Made by a program: the position numbers and the translations under genes
Shown: positions 49,486 to 61,182 of the stretch, one piece after another
Layout of the letters: each line of letters starts with the position of its first letter
How positions within the stretch are numbered: the first letter of the stretch is position 1
The notes under the pieces: model-generated
Told to the model about the DNA's origin: nothing
Database searches by the model: none
Seen by the model: only the letters and a program-made list of their open reading frames with translations
Source of the DNA: Paracyclopina nana
Lineage: Eukaryota > Arthropoda > Copepoda > Cyclopoida > Cyclopettidae
DNA: 64,000 nucleotides
Direction: 5' to 3'
Assembly (NCBI GenBank): GCA_019096065.1
Contig: JAGUCH010000005.1
Coordinates: 6,014,001-6,078,000 of the forward strand

Positions 49486-52465
49486 ATGATATTCATCAGC
49501 ACCATCCTCCTTTTGCTGATTTGTGATTTGAAGCAATCCTCTGGCCAACTTTTGCAGCCTGACAATCGATGCTTTCTCGAAAATGGGGGATCCACTTTGA
49601 CATTCTTCATCAAGGAAGACTTGCAGGTAAATTAAGATACCTTCATTTTCTCAATTTGTAATTAAAAGTCACGACTTTTATGCTAGTATTTCTTATTTTT
49701 GACAGAAATCTACAAGTCTACAAAATGCTTTTTTCAATATTAACGTTTTTGGGTAACAATATCACTAAATGAAAAAGCTGATTAATAATTGTTTGTGTGT
49801 GAATGAATGCTGCATTATTATCGTTTATTTTATTCATTCAGGTCGGAGAGCAAATTGGGAGGCTGAATATTCAAGGCTTGGTGGGTAGGGATATTGACCT
49901 TTCTCTCAGTGACGTGGATGGTCTGTACAAGGATAAAGAGTTCCCAGTGGAGCTCGAGGGCGAAGATCTCGTCCTGGCTTCTCCCCTGGACAAGGAGAAC
50001 CTCCAAGGAGTCGATGGCATACTGATTGATGTCGTATGCACGAGGCAACGATCAACTGATCCCAGCTTTAGCATTCCGGTGCACGTACGTGTCACGGATG
50101 TCAATGACAATGCTCCACTTTTCATTGGGGCTCCCTACAACTTGAGTCTTTCAGAATTGACTGTCGTGGGCTCAAGGATACTTAGCGTCAATTCAGTAGG
50201 TATGTAATACAACATAACCATGCAATAAGAGGGCCAAGGCCAAGGTTTTACCTTCGTGATTAAGGCAATTTCCTCCATCAAAATTATGTAGTATAAGCTT
50301 CAGCTAAAAATTAACGAGTGGTAGAAATCCACTAGATGGCGCTGCGGTTTGCTTTTGCGGAAAATATGTATGCAACCAAAGTATTATAGCCATTTCGTTG
50401 TAGAAAACGCCAAAAAACACTTTTATGGAAAAACATCCACTTCTGGTGCTTTTCTCTTTTCCATGGTGGCGCCATCTCTTTAAAGTGTTTATTTTTCAGA
50501 TGCCGATCAACCGGGACCTTTCTCCACAGTGGAGTATTATGTGTCCGAAGGCCCCTTTTCAGACTTTGTAGCCTTTGACAATCCCCTCGAGGGAAATCTC
50601 GTGCTCACGAAAGGCCTCGATTACGAGGCACTGAGGTCGTTCTCACTCAAAATACAAGCCAAAGACCAAGGAGCCCCACCGATGACAAGTGAGGCTCTTG
50701 TCACCATCAATGTCATAGATGCTGATGACCAAAATCCTGCCTTCCTCTACGAGAGGTACGACGCACTCCTGCCCCCTCCAGACCTCGTTCAAGCTGGCCA
50801 AGAGCAGGAGAGCCAAGGCTACAAGCTGTTCGTCCAGCCTCAAGATTTGCGAGCTTTTGACAAGGACTTGGGCATCAGCTCGCCCATTTTCTACTCATTT
50901 TCTGGTGAGGTCGAAGAGGCCAAATATTTCGAGCTGAACAAAAACACTGGTCACATCTACGTCAAGTCCGCCATTCCTGCCACAGAATTCACCCAACCCG
51001 TCACGTTGGTGGTGAAAGCCACCCAATTTGACAATGAGGACAGGTACACGGTGACAACGATCACCATCACTCGTGACGGCAATTTCGGCTCGAGCTCCTC
51101 GGTGCAGTTTTTGCAGCATGCCTACGACTTCAAGATCCTCGAGAATGTCCCCTTGAACAGCGTCATTGGCACCCTGCTCACCAATCGGCCCAATGATCGA
51201 CGTATCAAGTACAGCATCCGTGATTTGCCCAACGAGGAGTTCACCGTTGACTCCAAGGGAGATGTGATCCTCAGGAAAGTCGTGGACTTTGAGCAGACTG
51301 AATTCTACACCTTCAGCGTGTTCATCAGTGATGGTCGCAAAAACGACAGCGCTAGTGTCAATGTCAGCCTGCTCAACATCAACGATTGGGATCCGAGGTT
51401 CAAGTATCCCCAATACGAATACTTCGTCCAAGCTGAAGATGCTCTCAATGGACATCTGGTGGGCAATCTCCAAGTGCACGATGGGGATAAGGGGGATGAG
51501 GTCTCCATACACCTGAAGGGTCCATATGCGAGGATTTTCAGCGTGTCCAAAGATGGCGACTTGGTCATTGCAGAAATTGACCACTTGAACAGCACTGAGG
51601 CTCATTTGATTGCGGTGGCGCAAGATTCCGGAATTCCCCCGAGGCAAACGTCAGTGCCCATTATGGTCAAATTTGCGGACCGAGTGTCGGAAAAGTTCCG
51701 CAAATCCAGGGAAAACGAAGATGACAAGTTCACGCTGACTGTAGTGCTTGGCTTGCTGCTCACTGTCTTTCTTGGTATTATTGTCGGATTGTTTGCGTAC
51801 ATTTGCAAGCAGAAGAGAAAAGGCCATAAAGGGAGTCCCAGAGTAACTCCAGATAACTCTACCAGCTCAGATAATGAAACAAGGTACGGCTAAAATTAAT
51901 TACTAACTTTCGGATTTCCCTCAAAGGATTTTCAAAATGAAAGCAAAATTCAGTTTTCGAAAAAATAGTCAAGATGAATAATTTCAGGATATGGAGCAAT
52001 CAAGAGCAAGGTCACCGACATAATCATCACAGGTCAGAGCCGGATTTGTACTTGGCGTTGGGATCAGCCAAGTCATCCTCAGTGACCAGCCTGCCACATC
52101 ATATGAGCTCCCAAGTGGCGCTCAACCCTCTGAACCCGTCGTCATCAAGTCGGTACTTGGACGGCCATTCGCGAGTACCACCCGGTGCGATTCACCAAAA
52201 CGGGCTGCCTGACATGGCTTCTAGTCAGCTTTCTTTCAACCCTCATCAGGCTCTGAGAGAGTCCATATTTGGCGGGACTGGCACCGACCTCTCTCGTTTG
52301 CAGTGGCCTCGAAATTCCATTCCGAGGCGAGTGAAAAAACTGTCCTGGGAGGACGAATATGGCTATGACAGAGACATTTCCACCATCACTGATCCCGAAG
52401 TGAGTGTCACTCCCCTCGAGCTCCATTTGGAGCCATCGCAAGTGGGACGAGCTATATATTTTTAA
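49486..52465 (+). CDS. Short type-I transmembrane cadherin
   Basis: Four exons (49486-49626, 49842-50199, 50500-51883, 51988-52465) encode 786 residues. A signal peptide (MIFISTILLLLICDLKQSSG) is followed by about four to five cadherin repeats. Calcium-binding linkers are DVNDNAP in exon 2, DADDQNP, and a weaker NINDWDP, so calcium rigidity at the last boundary may be reduced. One TM helix (VVLGLLLTVFLGIIVGLFAY, about residue 580-600) is followed by a basic stop-transfer and a 185-residue Ser/His-rich tail. The tail has no beta-catenin-binding motif that I recognise, so this is not a classical cadherin; the first extracellular repeat resembles the protocadherin-15/Cad99C group only loosely. 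It is convergent with IFT140. Confidence 0.88.
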
Positions 52466-52695
52466 TTTATCATCTGCCAAAGAAAAAAAATGTAATAAAA
52501 GGCTCTTTAATCCGTAATCGTCATAGTTGAATTCTTCCACTTGGAATTTGAGTATGCCAAAGTGGGAGTCACTCTATTTTGAAGAGCTATCGCAGTTGGG
52601 ATTAGCTATATATTTTTAATTTATCAGAAAAATTTGAAATGATTATTTGAAAAGCTCTTTAATCCTCATCGTCAACTTCCTCCTCTTCGAATTTG
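52431..52695. repeat. Direct duplication spanning the cadherin/IFT140 convergent gene ends
   Basis: Copy A (about 52431-52560) and copy B (about 52584-52695) share CTATATATTTTTAATTTATC preceded by ATCGCA-GTGGGA versus ATCGCA-GTTGGGA, then GCTCTTTAATCC with ATCGTCA, then TCTTC-GAATTTG. Copy A holds the real cadherin stop plus a worn IFT140 end; copy B holds a worn cadherin end plus the real IFT140 stop. Confidence 0.8.
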
Positions 52696-55600
52696 CCCTC
52701 GTTCGTGTCAACTTGAAGAGCGACGCCCAGCGACTTTTCGATGGAAAGCAAAACATCCGTGTTGATGTAGTAGTTGAGGTTCACGTTGGGAATTTCCTGC
52801 CTCAACTCCAAAATAAGGGCGTACGCCTGCTTATGGCTGTGAGCTTTGACAAAGTGCTCGACGAGAAAGCCATAAATGTCACCTTTGCGAACGGCCACAT
52901 TGATATTCTCCTCCCTGAGCAACGCCTTGCATCCTTCAATTGCCTTCGAAGGGTTGGATTCGTAGAATTTCTGACAGTCGACAAATCGTGAGATCAGCTC
53001 CATGTTCCTTCCAATTTGCACCATTCTCGCATTGACGAGATCGGTTTTCTCCGCTCGCTGCAGACACTTTATGCACTCTGACAGCGCCCCCTGCGCCTTC
53101 TCGTAGTTCTGATACTCGTCGATTTCCACGTCAGCACACGCGTTGTAGAACATGGCCAGGAGGTCGAAGGCCTTGGCCTTGTTGTAGAACGTGATGATGT
53201 TCTTCATGATGTCGGGGTTGTTCCGCCAGTCCAACGTTTGCAAGTAATTCCCGGCCAAAATGTAGATTTCCCTCTGCCTCGAGACGTTTGCGAAAAATAT
53301 CACCTTTTCAGTGTCGCCCGACTTGAGCAGGGACTTCATGGCCTGCAAACGATTGCCAGATTGTGTCCATTTCTTGGTAGCCAAATGGTAATTGCCCTGT
53401 TGGTATGCAACCTCAGCAATTTTGTTCAAAACTTTGACTTTCTCCTCGCTGCCAGTGTGCTGCTCAAACTTTTCCCCAGAGCTCAGCCTTTCTGCCATTT
53501 CATCTGTGATGTTGATGTTGTACTGCAAGCACAGCTCCAAGGCTTTGATGGCTTGCACACTGGCCACGTACAGATCCACAGCCTTGTCGTACTGATCATG
53601 CTGAAGGAAAAATGCAGCCGTCTTGTCGAGCAGGGCGGGGTCGGTGTTCTCGTTGAAGTTGGTGGCTATCGTTTGCAGCACATTGTGCTGTTTCGTCTCG
53701 AAGGCCAAATCCAAGGCTTTGCCCACGTAGCCGGCCTTTTCGTAGAGAATCACGGCCTTGTCGTACTGAGGCTTGTGCTCGGTATTCTCGAAGAATTTGG
53801 CCGCGTCCAGCTTTTCGTTGGGCCCGGCCAAAAGTGCCATATTCCACAGCTGATCCTTGAACCCGTGCTCCTTACAAATCCTTATGGCATTCGAGTAAGC
53901 CTGGGCTTTGGAGAAAAAATGGATGGCTTCTGCGATGTTATCAATATTTTCATACTGACGCGCCAAATGGTAGCAGGCTGCCTTGTCCCCGCTCTCATTG
54001 GCGATCTCGGCGGCCTTCTCCAAGTTGTCACAGTAGGAGTGCACTCTGACGAGGGACAAGTAATCCTCCGCCAGCTCGTAGTACTGCAGGGCCAATTCCA
54101 TTTCTCCTGTGCTCTCCATGTACTGGGCCCACCAACGCTTCAGCTCCTTATCGTTTGTTTTATGGATATAGGCCTCCAAAATGTTCCAATCTTCAAACAG
54201 CAGCCGTGGCACTTCGAATCTATGAGTGCCAGATTTCTCGAAATTCTGTATGGCTCCTGAGATACAATTAACATACATATTTAATGCAAAAAGTGAAAGC
54301 TGGCTCAATCTTATTGTACCTGAGAGGTCTCCCTTTTTTTCCAAGTGCTTTGCATAGTTGTAGAAGGTGGATCGCAGATGGATGCGGTCGTACGTTTCGG
54401 CAATGTCGAGCGCCTTGTCCCAATTGCCAGAATCTTGATAGAGCTTATTCAGCAAATCGTATCTTTTGCATCTGATCAGCAAATGCTCCGCTTCATCCGG
54501 CATGCCAAGGTAGACAGCCAAAACAGCCGTTTTGACATCTTTATCCACGTTTTGAGCTTGGATTTGCCTCAGTGCACGAGCTCCCGCTGCATGCTCCATT
54601 TTCCCCAGGCAAATGGCAGCCACATCGAGCCGCTGAGACTTGACACACATTCGAGCCAGATTTCCCCACACGTTTTGGTTCTTGATCGTCTTGATGGACT
54701 TGAAGGCCTCCTCCATGTTGCCAATGCTGAGGAACAGGGAAAACTTGATCACCGCGTCACGGGTGGCTTTGTCACTCTCTTCGAGGCCAGTGAAGTCAGA
54801 CATGACCCTTCGGGTCACTTTCACACCCGGCCCTTTCTCCTCGAGGAGAGCAGAATCCAGGGTGATCAAAAAGGGGATCTCCACGGCCACTAATTTGTTG
54901 AGGTCCTCTGTCACGGGCTGGCTGTCATGCACGACCACTCCCAAGTCCTCGTGCACAAAAAGGCTGACTAAGGCCGATCGTGGAGGCTGCAGCATATTCT
55001 CCTTATCGTAAGCCGCTTCACTGCACTTGGTGTAGCATGCCAAAAAATTGGACTCCACCAAATCCCAAGCGTGATTGACGACAAACCTGTCTGCCACCGA
55101 TTTCGAGGCCAAATTTGTCATGAGCATAAAGTCCTCCTCGGTTCGCATGTGAGACTGAGCCGAATTGGGCGGCACAGAAATGTCATCGGCGTCATTGTGA
55201 CCAGAGGCGAAATTGAAGTAGCGCAACGTGTCCTTCTCAATCTCGTAAATGTACAACTTTGGGTCGATGGCCTCGGGCTTGGTGGGCGGCCTCAACGTGA
55301 CCGAAATGAAGGTCGCGTTGCAGTTCATCTGGACGCACTCGACGGAGCTGTAATCCGCAATCTTTTCCCTGATGTTGATGGGGTGGCAATGCGGTCGCAT
55401 GTCCCGCTTCGACACGTCCCAAATCCGAATGAGGCCATTTTTGGTGCACACCATCAAAAATTGGCCTCGAGCTTGGATCTTCTCGCCAACATCCTCATTG
55501 AGAGACATTGTGTGCTTGATCGTGCCCTGAAATGACCGCACGTTGATGCGATCTTTCTCCACGGTGTAGATATTTTGGTCATCCGAGGTCACCAGGTCGA

Positions 55601-57531
55601 TGGCATCGAGGCTGAAATCACCTGCTGGCATCACATGGCTGATATCCTTTTGCTGCTCGTAGGCCAAAATCTTGCCCCCGTTGCCAAAGAGGAAAATATG
55701 TGAATTGGCCACATTGATCCCGCCAACCTGAACATTGGCGGAAATCTCATGGGTCGTATCATTATCAATTCCAGCCTTGTGAAAATTGACTAGCACACGT
55801 GTGGGTGAAATCTGGATGGCTGACACCCCAGCCGAGTAGTCAACGGCCAAATCTTGCTCGGTCAATATAAACACTTGTCTCACGCAGTTGATGGCCAAAA
55901 ACTTGTTGCCCCCGCCCCAAGTGAGGGTCCGTATGGTGGGCCCAATGTGCACTCGCGGCAAGGCCTTCCAGTCATCTTCAGTGGGCCTCTTTGCACCCGA
56001 CGCATACTTCCACATGAAGATGTAGCCAGCGTTGGTGCCAGCAGCCAAAATGTTTTTGTCTGGGCAGAAATCCAAGCTGGATATGACTTCGGTTGAACTT
56101 ATCGAATCGGCTCCAGGTGCCTGGGGCAGGACAAAGTTGTCGTCAGTTTTCAAGTCCCATACGCGAATGTTGGTCTCGCCAGAGGCGATTGCCAAGAGGC
56201 CCGAGCCTACCCAGACAGTGTGGTTTTCTTTGGATCGAGAACTTATCTGCAAACAAAGAGGGGGAAAAATACTAAGCTTTCTCTTTTCTCATTATGATGA
56301 TCTCCTAGCTAGCGGTTTCCAATGAAATTAAAGAGTTTTTGGTCGCATACCTTAATTTTGGAGACCTCGCTCAACGAGCCATCGGCCTCCATTTGAAACT
56401 GTCCTATAACCATGGACTCTGTGATAACAATAATGAGATCGTTGAATGCATAATGAAGCAAGTATCTGACAGCTCCATCTGCTTGCAATACTTCCATGCA
56501 GCTCCCATTCTCGTTGAGATAATATATAATGCCTGATGCTGATCCCGCGTAGCAATTAAGGTTTTCAGCAGAGCCATCGTTCTGCGAGGAATCTCGACGG
56601 GCAAGGGCTGCTGATGCAGCTGGGTTTTTGTTGGTGCTCCAGGACGTGAACAAATCCAAGGCTGTCTCATCTCCCGCGACTGCAGCCCGGGCGAGGCCAC
56701 CAATGTCCATGCCATTGATGACATCCAGGCTCTGGTCCTCGGGATTCGAGCAAAACACCAGCCCCCTAAGCTCATCTTTGAGCTCATGGTGAAAAATAAC
56801 ATTCAGCTTCCTCTGAGCATCGACTCGCCAGCCAATGACGGACCCAGTGCGATCGGCTGTAATTAGCCTACGCCCGAACGCGCTCCATTTGATCAAGGCC
56901 ACTGCAGACTGATGGCTGGCATCTGCCTCAATTCTGAGGCACTGAGTTTTATCGTGATCGTAGAGGAAAATTTCCCCGCTCTCCCATCCGACAACCAATA
57001 ATCTCTGAATCGGATGCCAGGACAATGCGCTCACTTGCGCAGTGGGGTGAGGGGGAATGGGCAACGCTTCTTCGAGGCCCACACCAATCCCGAGGCTATT
57101 GTCGATAACTCTAACAAACCCGCCTCGTTCTTCAGAGTAAGCACCGACAGCCAATAAAGGGCTTTTCGCATGCCATGCCAGCTCTACTTGGATCGAATTG
57201 GCCTCCACGGGGAGCTCTCTGAAAATTAAATGCCAAATTACTAGTTAAAATTGAAAGTCCACATCTTTTGAAAAATTGAATTAACATTTCAGTTCTAATT
57301 TTTTAACGGCTAAATTAGTAGAATTTTAATGAGATTTACCGGTCCACGAAGAGGGCCATTTATGCGATGTCTTGAAGGAAAACCACTCGATAAATAGAAA
57401 TTGAGCCAGGTAAACTTTCTGCCTTCCACATTGGTTCCATACCTGAGAAAGGCATACGAGTGATCCGCTCCCGGTAAGCATGACATCCACATGCTCATGT
57501 TGTTTCTCGATTCAACTTTATCTAAATTCAT
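52659..57531 (-). CDS. IFT140: Intraflagellar transport protein 140
   Basis: Core subunit of the IFT-A complex, acting in retrograde transport and membrane-protein import in cilia. Four exons (57340-57531, 56351-57214, 54320-56246, 52659-54256) give 1526 residues, near the usual 1,450-1,500. The first ~750 residues form WD40 blades (ALSWHPIQRLLVVGWESGEI, then ASGETNIRVWDLKTDD and LIRIWDVSKRDM). The rest is TPR-like helical repeats (VWGNLARMCVKSQRLDVAAI, ALQYYELAEDYLSLVRV, AAKFFE) and an acidic end (EEEEVDDED). The 63-nt intron at 54257-54319 is a multiple of three and has no stop. The acceptor of exon 2 is ambiguous among three tandem AGs; phase selects the CAGAGAG end. It is divergent from Acinus across 459 bp. 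Confidence 0.95.
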
Positions 57532-57990
57532 TTTCGCGTGGTTTTAAATCACCGAAAAAGCTCCGCTGAAAATGCTTTTGTTTTCATTGAAAAATAGCAC
57601 CATTCCATTTCGCGGACTTTATTCGAAAATGACTAACTGACTTTGCACTTTTCCACTTGACTATCGCTAATTTATATCACGAATAAAAGTATCAAGTGTG
57701 ATAACTTTCCTATACCTAATCGTACGTTATCTAAAAAAGATATAGTGGTGCTGTAATCTTTCTCTTTTCGGTAAAGATATGCATCATTTATCGCAGAATT
57801 TCCAAGCCAAAAAAAGAAGGGCGCTTTAAGAGCTTCCTTTCCGGGTAACGCTCACCTACTCGCACAAGAAAAGTTTGTTTGTAAACGAATAAAACGATTT
57901 TCCAACATCGCGATCGGCTACAGCGATTTTGCGGGAATTTTAATCTTTTGAGTGTGGATGCCTTGAAGAAAACAGTCAGTGCACATCACA
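57532..57990. promoter_or_regulatory. Bidirectional promoter region, IFT140 / Acinus
   Basis: Only 459 bp separate the two divergent start codons, so both promoters and 5' UTRs lie here. I see no TATA box in a convincing position and no clear RFX X-box, which would be expected for a cilium gene. The assignment rests on layout. Confidence 0.6.
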
Positions 57991-59979
57991 ATGGCGACAT
58001 TAAACGGCAAACCGTTGATGTCTTTACGTGTAGTGGACTTGAAAGAGGAGCTGCAAAAGCGAGGCTTGTCGAAAAATGGAGCCAAAAAAGATTTAGTGGA
58101 GCGGCTTGAGCAATACATCCTTGAGCACGAGATCGAGGACACTGATGTCGCCGCGGGAGAGGCCTCTGAAAGCTCCAAAGGCTCAGATGAGGGCGTGTCA
58201 GCAGCTGATCCTCCAAGCATGCAAATCGAGGCCAACTTGGAGGAGAATGACATCGTGCGCGAGTACATGATGATGCGCCAAACGCAGTTCAAGTCGACCA
58301 TGGAGGAGGTTGAGCAGACGAAGAAATCCGGATCGTCTCAAGATGAGGAGGACGAACCGCTTCATTTGAAACGCTCGCCTCGAAAGCGTCGCGGTCGAGG
58401 AGGCCAAGAGTCCAGCTCTGAGGCCGAGGAGGGCTCAAAATCCCCTCAAAAGTCTGTGAAAGATTCTCCAGTGACGATCAAGTTGAATAAGGCTGAAGAA
58501 GACGCACCCTTAAAGCCACCCAAGGCTTCTGCATCTCCGCAAAAATTAGATAAATCAGAGGTCGAGGATGTGAAGTCGCAAGAAATGGAAGCCAAGTCTC
58601 CCATAAAAGAGGCTCAATCACCTGTAAAAGAAGCTGCATCACCTGTCAAGGAAGCTAAATCACCTTTAAAAGAAGCTAAATCACCTATAAAGGAAGCTAA
58701 ATCACCTATAAAGGAAGCACCTGAAAAGGAGACTAAAGCACATGAAAAGGACGCACATGAAAAGGAAGCTAAAGCACCTGTGAAAGAGCCAACTGTATCA
58801 CCTGTAAAGCCAGCTAAATCACCTATCAAGGAAGCTCCTGAGAAGGAGGCTAAGGCGCCTGAAAAGGAAGCTAAGTCACCTACAAAAGAAGCGACAGCAG
58901 AACCCGTCGTCATCCCTAAGGAAACTGAGGCTGTCAAGTCAAGCAGAGGTGAAATGCCGAAAGAAGGCACCCAAGCTACGAATAAATCGCAAAAAGTCTC
59001 TAAAAAGGAAACTCACCAACCACTCGTTAAAGAACCGGAATCTGAGGCTGTGGATGAAATTGTCGTGTCTGAACCAGTCACTTTTGACAAGGACGAAGAA
59101 GACAACTCCAACGAAGAAGTTCCTTCTGTCGAAAAAGAGCCAATCACTTTCAGAAAGCTGTCAAGGTTGGCGAGCAACAATGGGAGCGGTGGAGGTGAAT
59201 CGCGCAAAAAACGCACTTGGGGCGACACGAAAAAGGCCAGCGCCAAGGGAGATTTGCCAAGCACGGTGTCCTCCAGTGAGTTGAAAGACATCATCCCAGA
59301 CATCAAGCCAGTCCTCGAGGAGATCAAAAACGAGGAGGAGCAAAAGATGGACGACGAAATTGGCGAGAAGGAGGAAGTTCCTGCTCTGCCCAAGCCCACC
59401 GTGGATGATCCGCAGGAAATTCAAGAAAAGTTGGCTCCAGTGGCGGAGAAGAACAAGAACCAGAGCAGAGTGATTGAAATCCGAAACCTCGTGCGCCCTT
59501 TCACCCACAACAATCTGATCAGCTTGCTGAAACGAACTGGCAGCTTCGACGAGACGACAGACTTTTGGATTGACAAGATCAAGAGTCACGCACTGGTCAA
59601 GTACCAATCGCCGTCCGAGGCTGAGGAAACCGTGCTCGCGCTGGACGGCGTGAAATGGCCTCAGTCCAACGTGAAAAAGCTAATCGTGACCTTTAGCAGT
59701 GATGAACATTTTGACACGCAATCCAAAGAGGCTGTCAGCTTGAGCAAACCTCTTCCGACGCAAATGATGCCGCCAGAGACCACGACGACGACGAAAAAAC
59801 GCACTCAGCCAGAGCACCACGACGAGGAGCCTCGAAAACGGCCTCGGAAGGAGTCTGAAAAGGCCGCTGCTGACGTGGAAGAACAAAAGGCGCGAAAGGA
59901 GCTAAAGTCTCTGGACGTTTTGTTCCACAAGACCAAGGCTCTGCCAAGTATTTATTGGCTGCCAAGAAAAACGTCGTGA
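57991..59979 (+). CDS. Acn: Acinus, SAP-domain splicing/ASAP-complex factor
   Basis: Nuclear scaffold of the ASAP complex (with RNPS1 and SAP18) that binds the exon-junction complex; 662 residues in a single exon. Starting at the ATG of MATLNGKPL, a SAP DNA-binding motif occupies residues about 10-45 (LRVVDLKEELQKRGLSKNGA). A long acidic and Lys/Ser/Pro-rich region follows, including a run of SPIKEA/SPVKEA repeats (about residues 200-300). An RRM-like fold (VIEIRNLVRPFT through LDGVKWPQSN) sits near residue 490-580, and the C-terminus has the RNPS1/SAP18-binding motif (LDVLFHKTKALPSIYWLP). The closing motif makes the call firm. The absence of introns, while its neighbours are split, is notable. 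AATAAA lies near 60120. Confidence 0.93.
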   Translation: MATLNGKPLMSLRVVDLKEELQKRGLSKNGAKKDLVERLEQYILEHEIEDTDVAAGEASESSKGSDEGVSAADPPSMQIEANLEENDIVREYMMMRQTQFKSTMEEVEQTKKSGSSQDEEDEPLHLKRSPRKRRGRGGQESSSEAEEGSKSPQKSVKDSPVTIKLNKAEEDAPLKPPKASASPQKLDKSEVEDVKSQEMEAKSPIKEAQSPVKEAASPVKEAKSPLKEAKSPIKEAKSPIKEAPEKETKAHEKDAHEKEAKAPVKEPTVSPVKPAKSPIKEAPEKEAKAPEKEAKSPTKEATAEPVVIPKETEAVKSSRGEMPKEGTQATNKSQKVSKKETHQPLVKEPESEAVDEIVVSEPVTFDKDEEDNSNEEVPSVEKEPITFRKLSRLASNNGSGGGESRKKRTWGDTKKASAKGDLPSTVSSSELKDIIPDIKPVLEEIKNEEEQKMDDEIGEKEEVPALPKPTVDDPQEIQEKLAPVAEKNKNQSRVIEIRNLVRPFTHNNLISLLKRTGSFDETTDFWIDKIKSHALVKYQSPSEAEETVLALDGVKWPQSNVKKLIVTFSSDEHFDTQSKEAVSLSKPLPTQMMPPETTTTTKKRTQPEHHDEEPRKRPRKESEKAAADVEEQKARKELKSLDVLFHKTKALPSIYWLPRKTS

Positions 59980-60241
59980 GCTAATTCTGATGACCACAGT
60001 AATTCCTTTTAAGTTATTCTTAAAAATCAAGAATAAGTTTGAAGAAGATGAGTACAACTGCATATATCTACTTTTTCATTTTTTCTTTTGTTTTCTCCCT
60101 CTTCTGCAATTTTGAATGATAATAAAAGTTCCGGTTTTTAACCAGACTGCCACAATAATGACTATTGACATTTCGTAGCAATTTCGTAGCAATTTTGTGG
60201 ATTTCGGGCTTCTTTGGCTAGTTGACTTTTAGGTCGTCATC

Positions 60242-60968
60242 ATGCGAGTCGCGTTGGCGAGCTGGATCCTCTTCATCTGTGTGATCGGCGTAATTGGCGC
60301 CAACAGCCCCAATAATCAAGACGAGAATGACGGTACACATTTCTTATTCCACGAAAGTTAGCAGAGTTTGATCAAGTTTGGCTTGTAACGCTCTCTAGAT
60401 GGGGAAAATGTGGCCGCTAATCAAAGTTCCCCAAAGGAGCAGCAAGAGCAAAGAGAAAGCAAACAGGGCCTGAAATCCGATTTGCAGGCTTACGTAGCTA
60501 ATATCAGTAAGCTGAAAAAGGCCGCAACACCGAATAAAAGGAAGAGAGGTCGCAGAATTCAAGCTTCAGGTTTTTCCTTTATCCTTTTTCCCCCCCATCA
60601 AAATGTATTCAATGTACTATTTTTAAAGGGGAGCGCACAAAGAAGACTCTTGTCAAGAGCGGCCTCCATTCGGCCTTTTTAGAGGCTCAACGGTGCAATG
60701 ACAGCCCAAATGCGGCCAACTGTGTAAGAATTGAGGCTGCTGAAAAATACCTACATAGTATCCATTTTTTTCGTAGGAGAAAGTGGTGAAAAAAATGGAC
60801 ACTGATGGATCGGGCAAGGTTGACAAGATGGAGGCCACAGCGTATGCTGAAGAGCAAATGCAAAAAGTGTTCAAAGAGTCCAAAATTGATCGAATTTTTG
60901 CGCCGCAACAAGAAGAGGCGAAACGAGAAAGGCCTATGAAACGAAGGCCGAAAGGCAAACAATCATAA
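60242..60968 (+). CDS. Secreted EF-hand protein
   Basis: Four exons (60242-60332, 60399-60569, 60629-60723, 60777-60968) encode 182 residues. The signal peptide is RVALASWILFICVIGVIG. A Gln/Glu- and Lys-rich middle follows, with a basic KRKRGRR cluster that may be a processing site. One canonical EF-hand loop (DTDGSGKVDKME) is in the last exon; the region before it, with two Cys (RCNDSPNAANC), may be a degenerate partner. The tail is very basic (RPMKRRPKGKQS). Likely an extracellular or secretory-pathway calcium binder. The intron-2 donor (CAG|GTTTTT) is weak. I know no specific orthologue. Confidence 0.75.
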
Positions 60969-61182
60969 AAAACACCTTGGTTTTTTTTCGTGCACGACGA
61001 ATATACTTCTTCGGTGGTGTTTTAGGCTTTCTTTTCACTTACTTGGCCTCTCAACTGCTGGAGGCTGCCAATGTGGAAATATGTGTGTGTGTCTCTACTC
61101 TTGTGCACTTCTCGAGAGCCAAGTTTCTTTCCAAAAGAAGACAATGTAATTGTCGTTGGCAGATATAACAATTATTTCTGTA

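Noticed and set aside
53238..54260. 340-codon plus-strand frame opposite IFT140
   Set aside because: Antisense shadow of the TPR region of IFT140.
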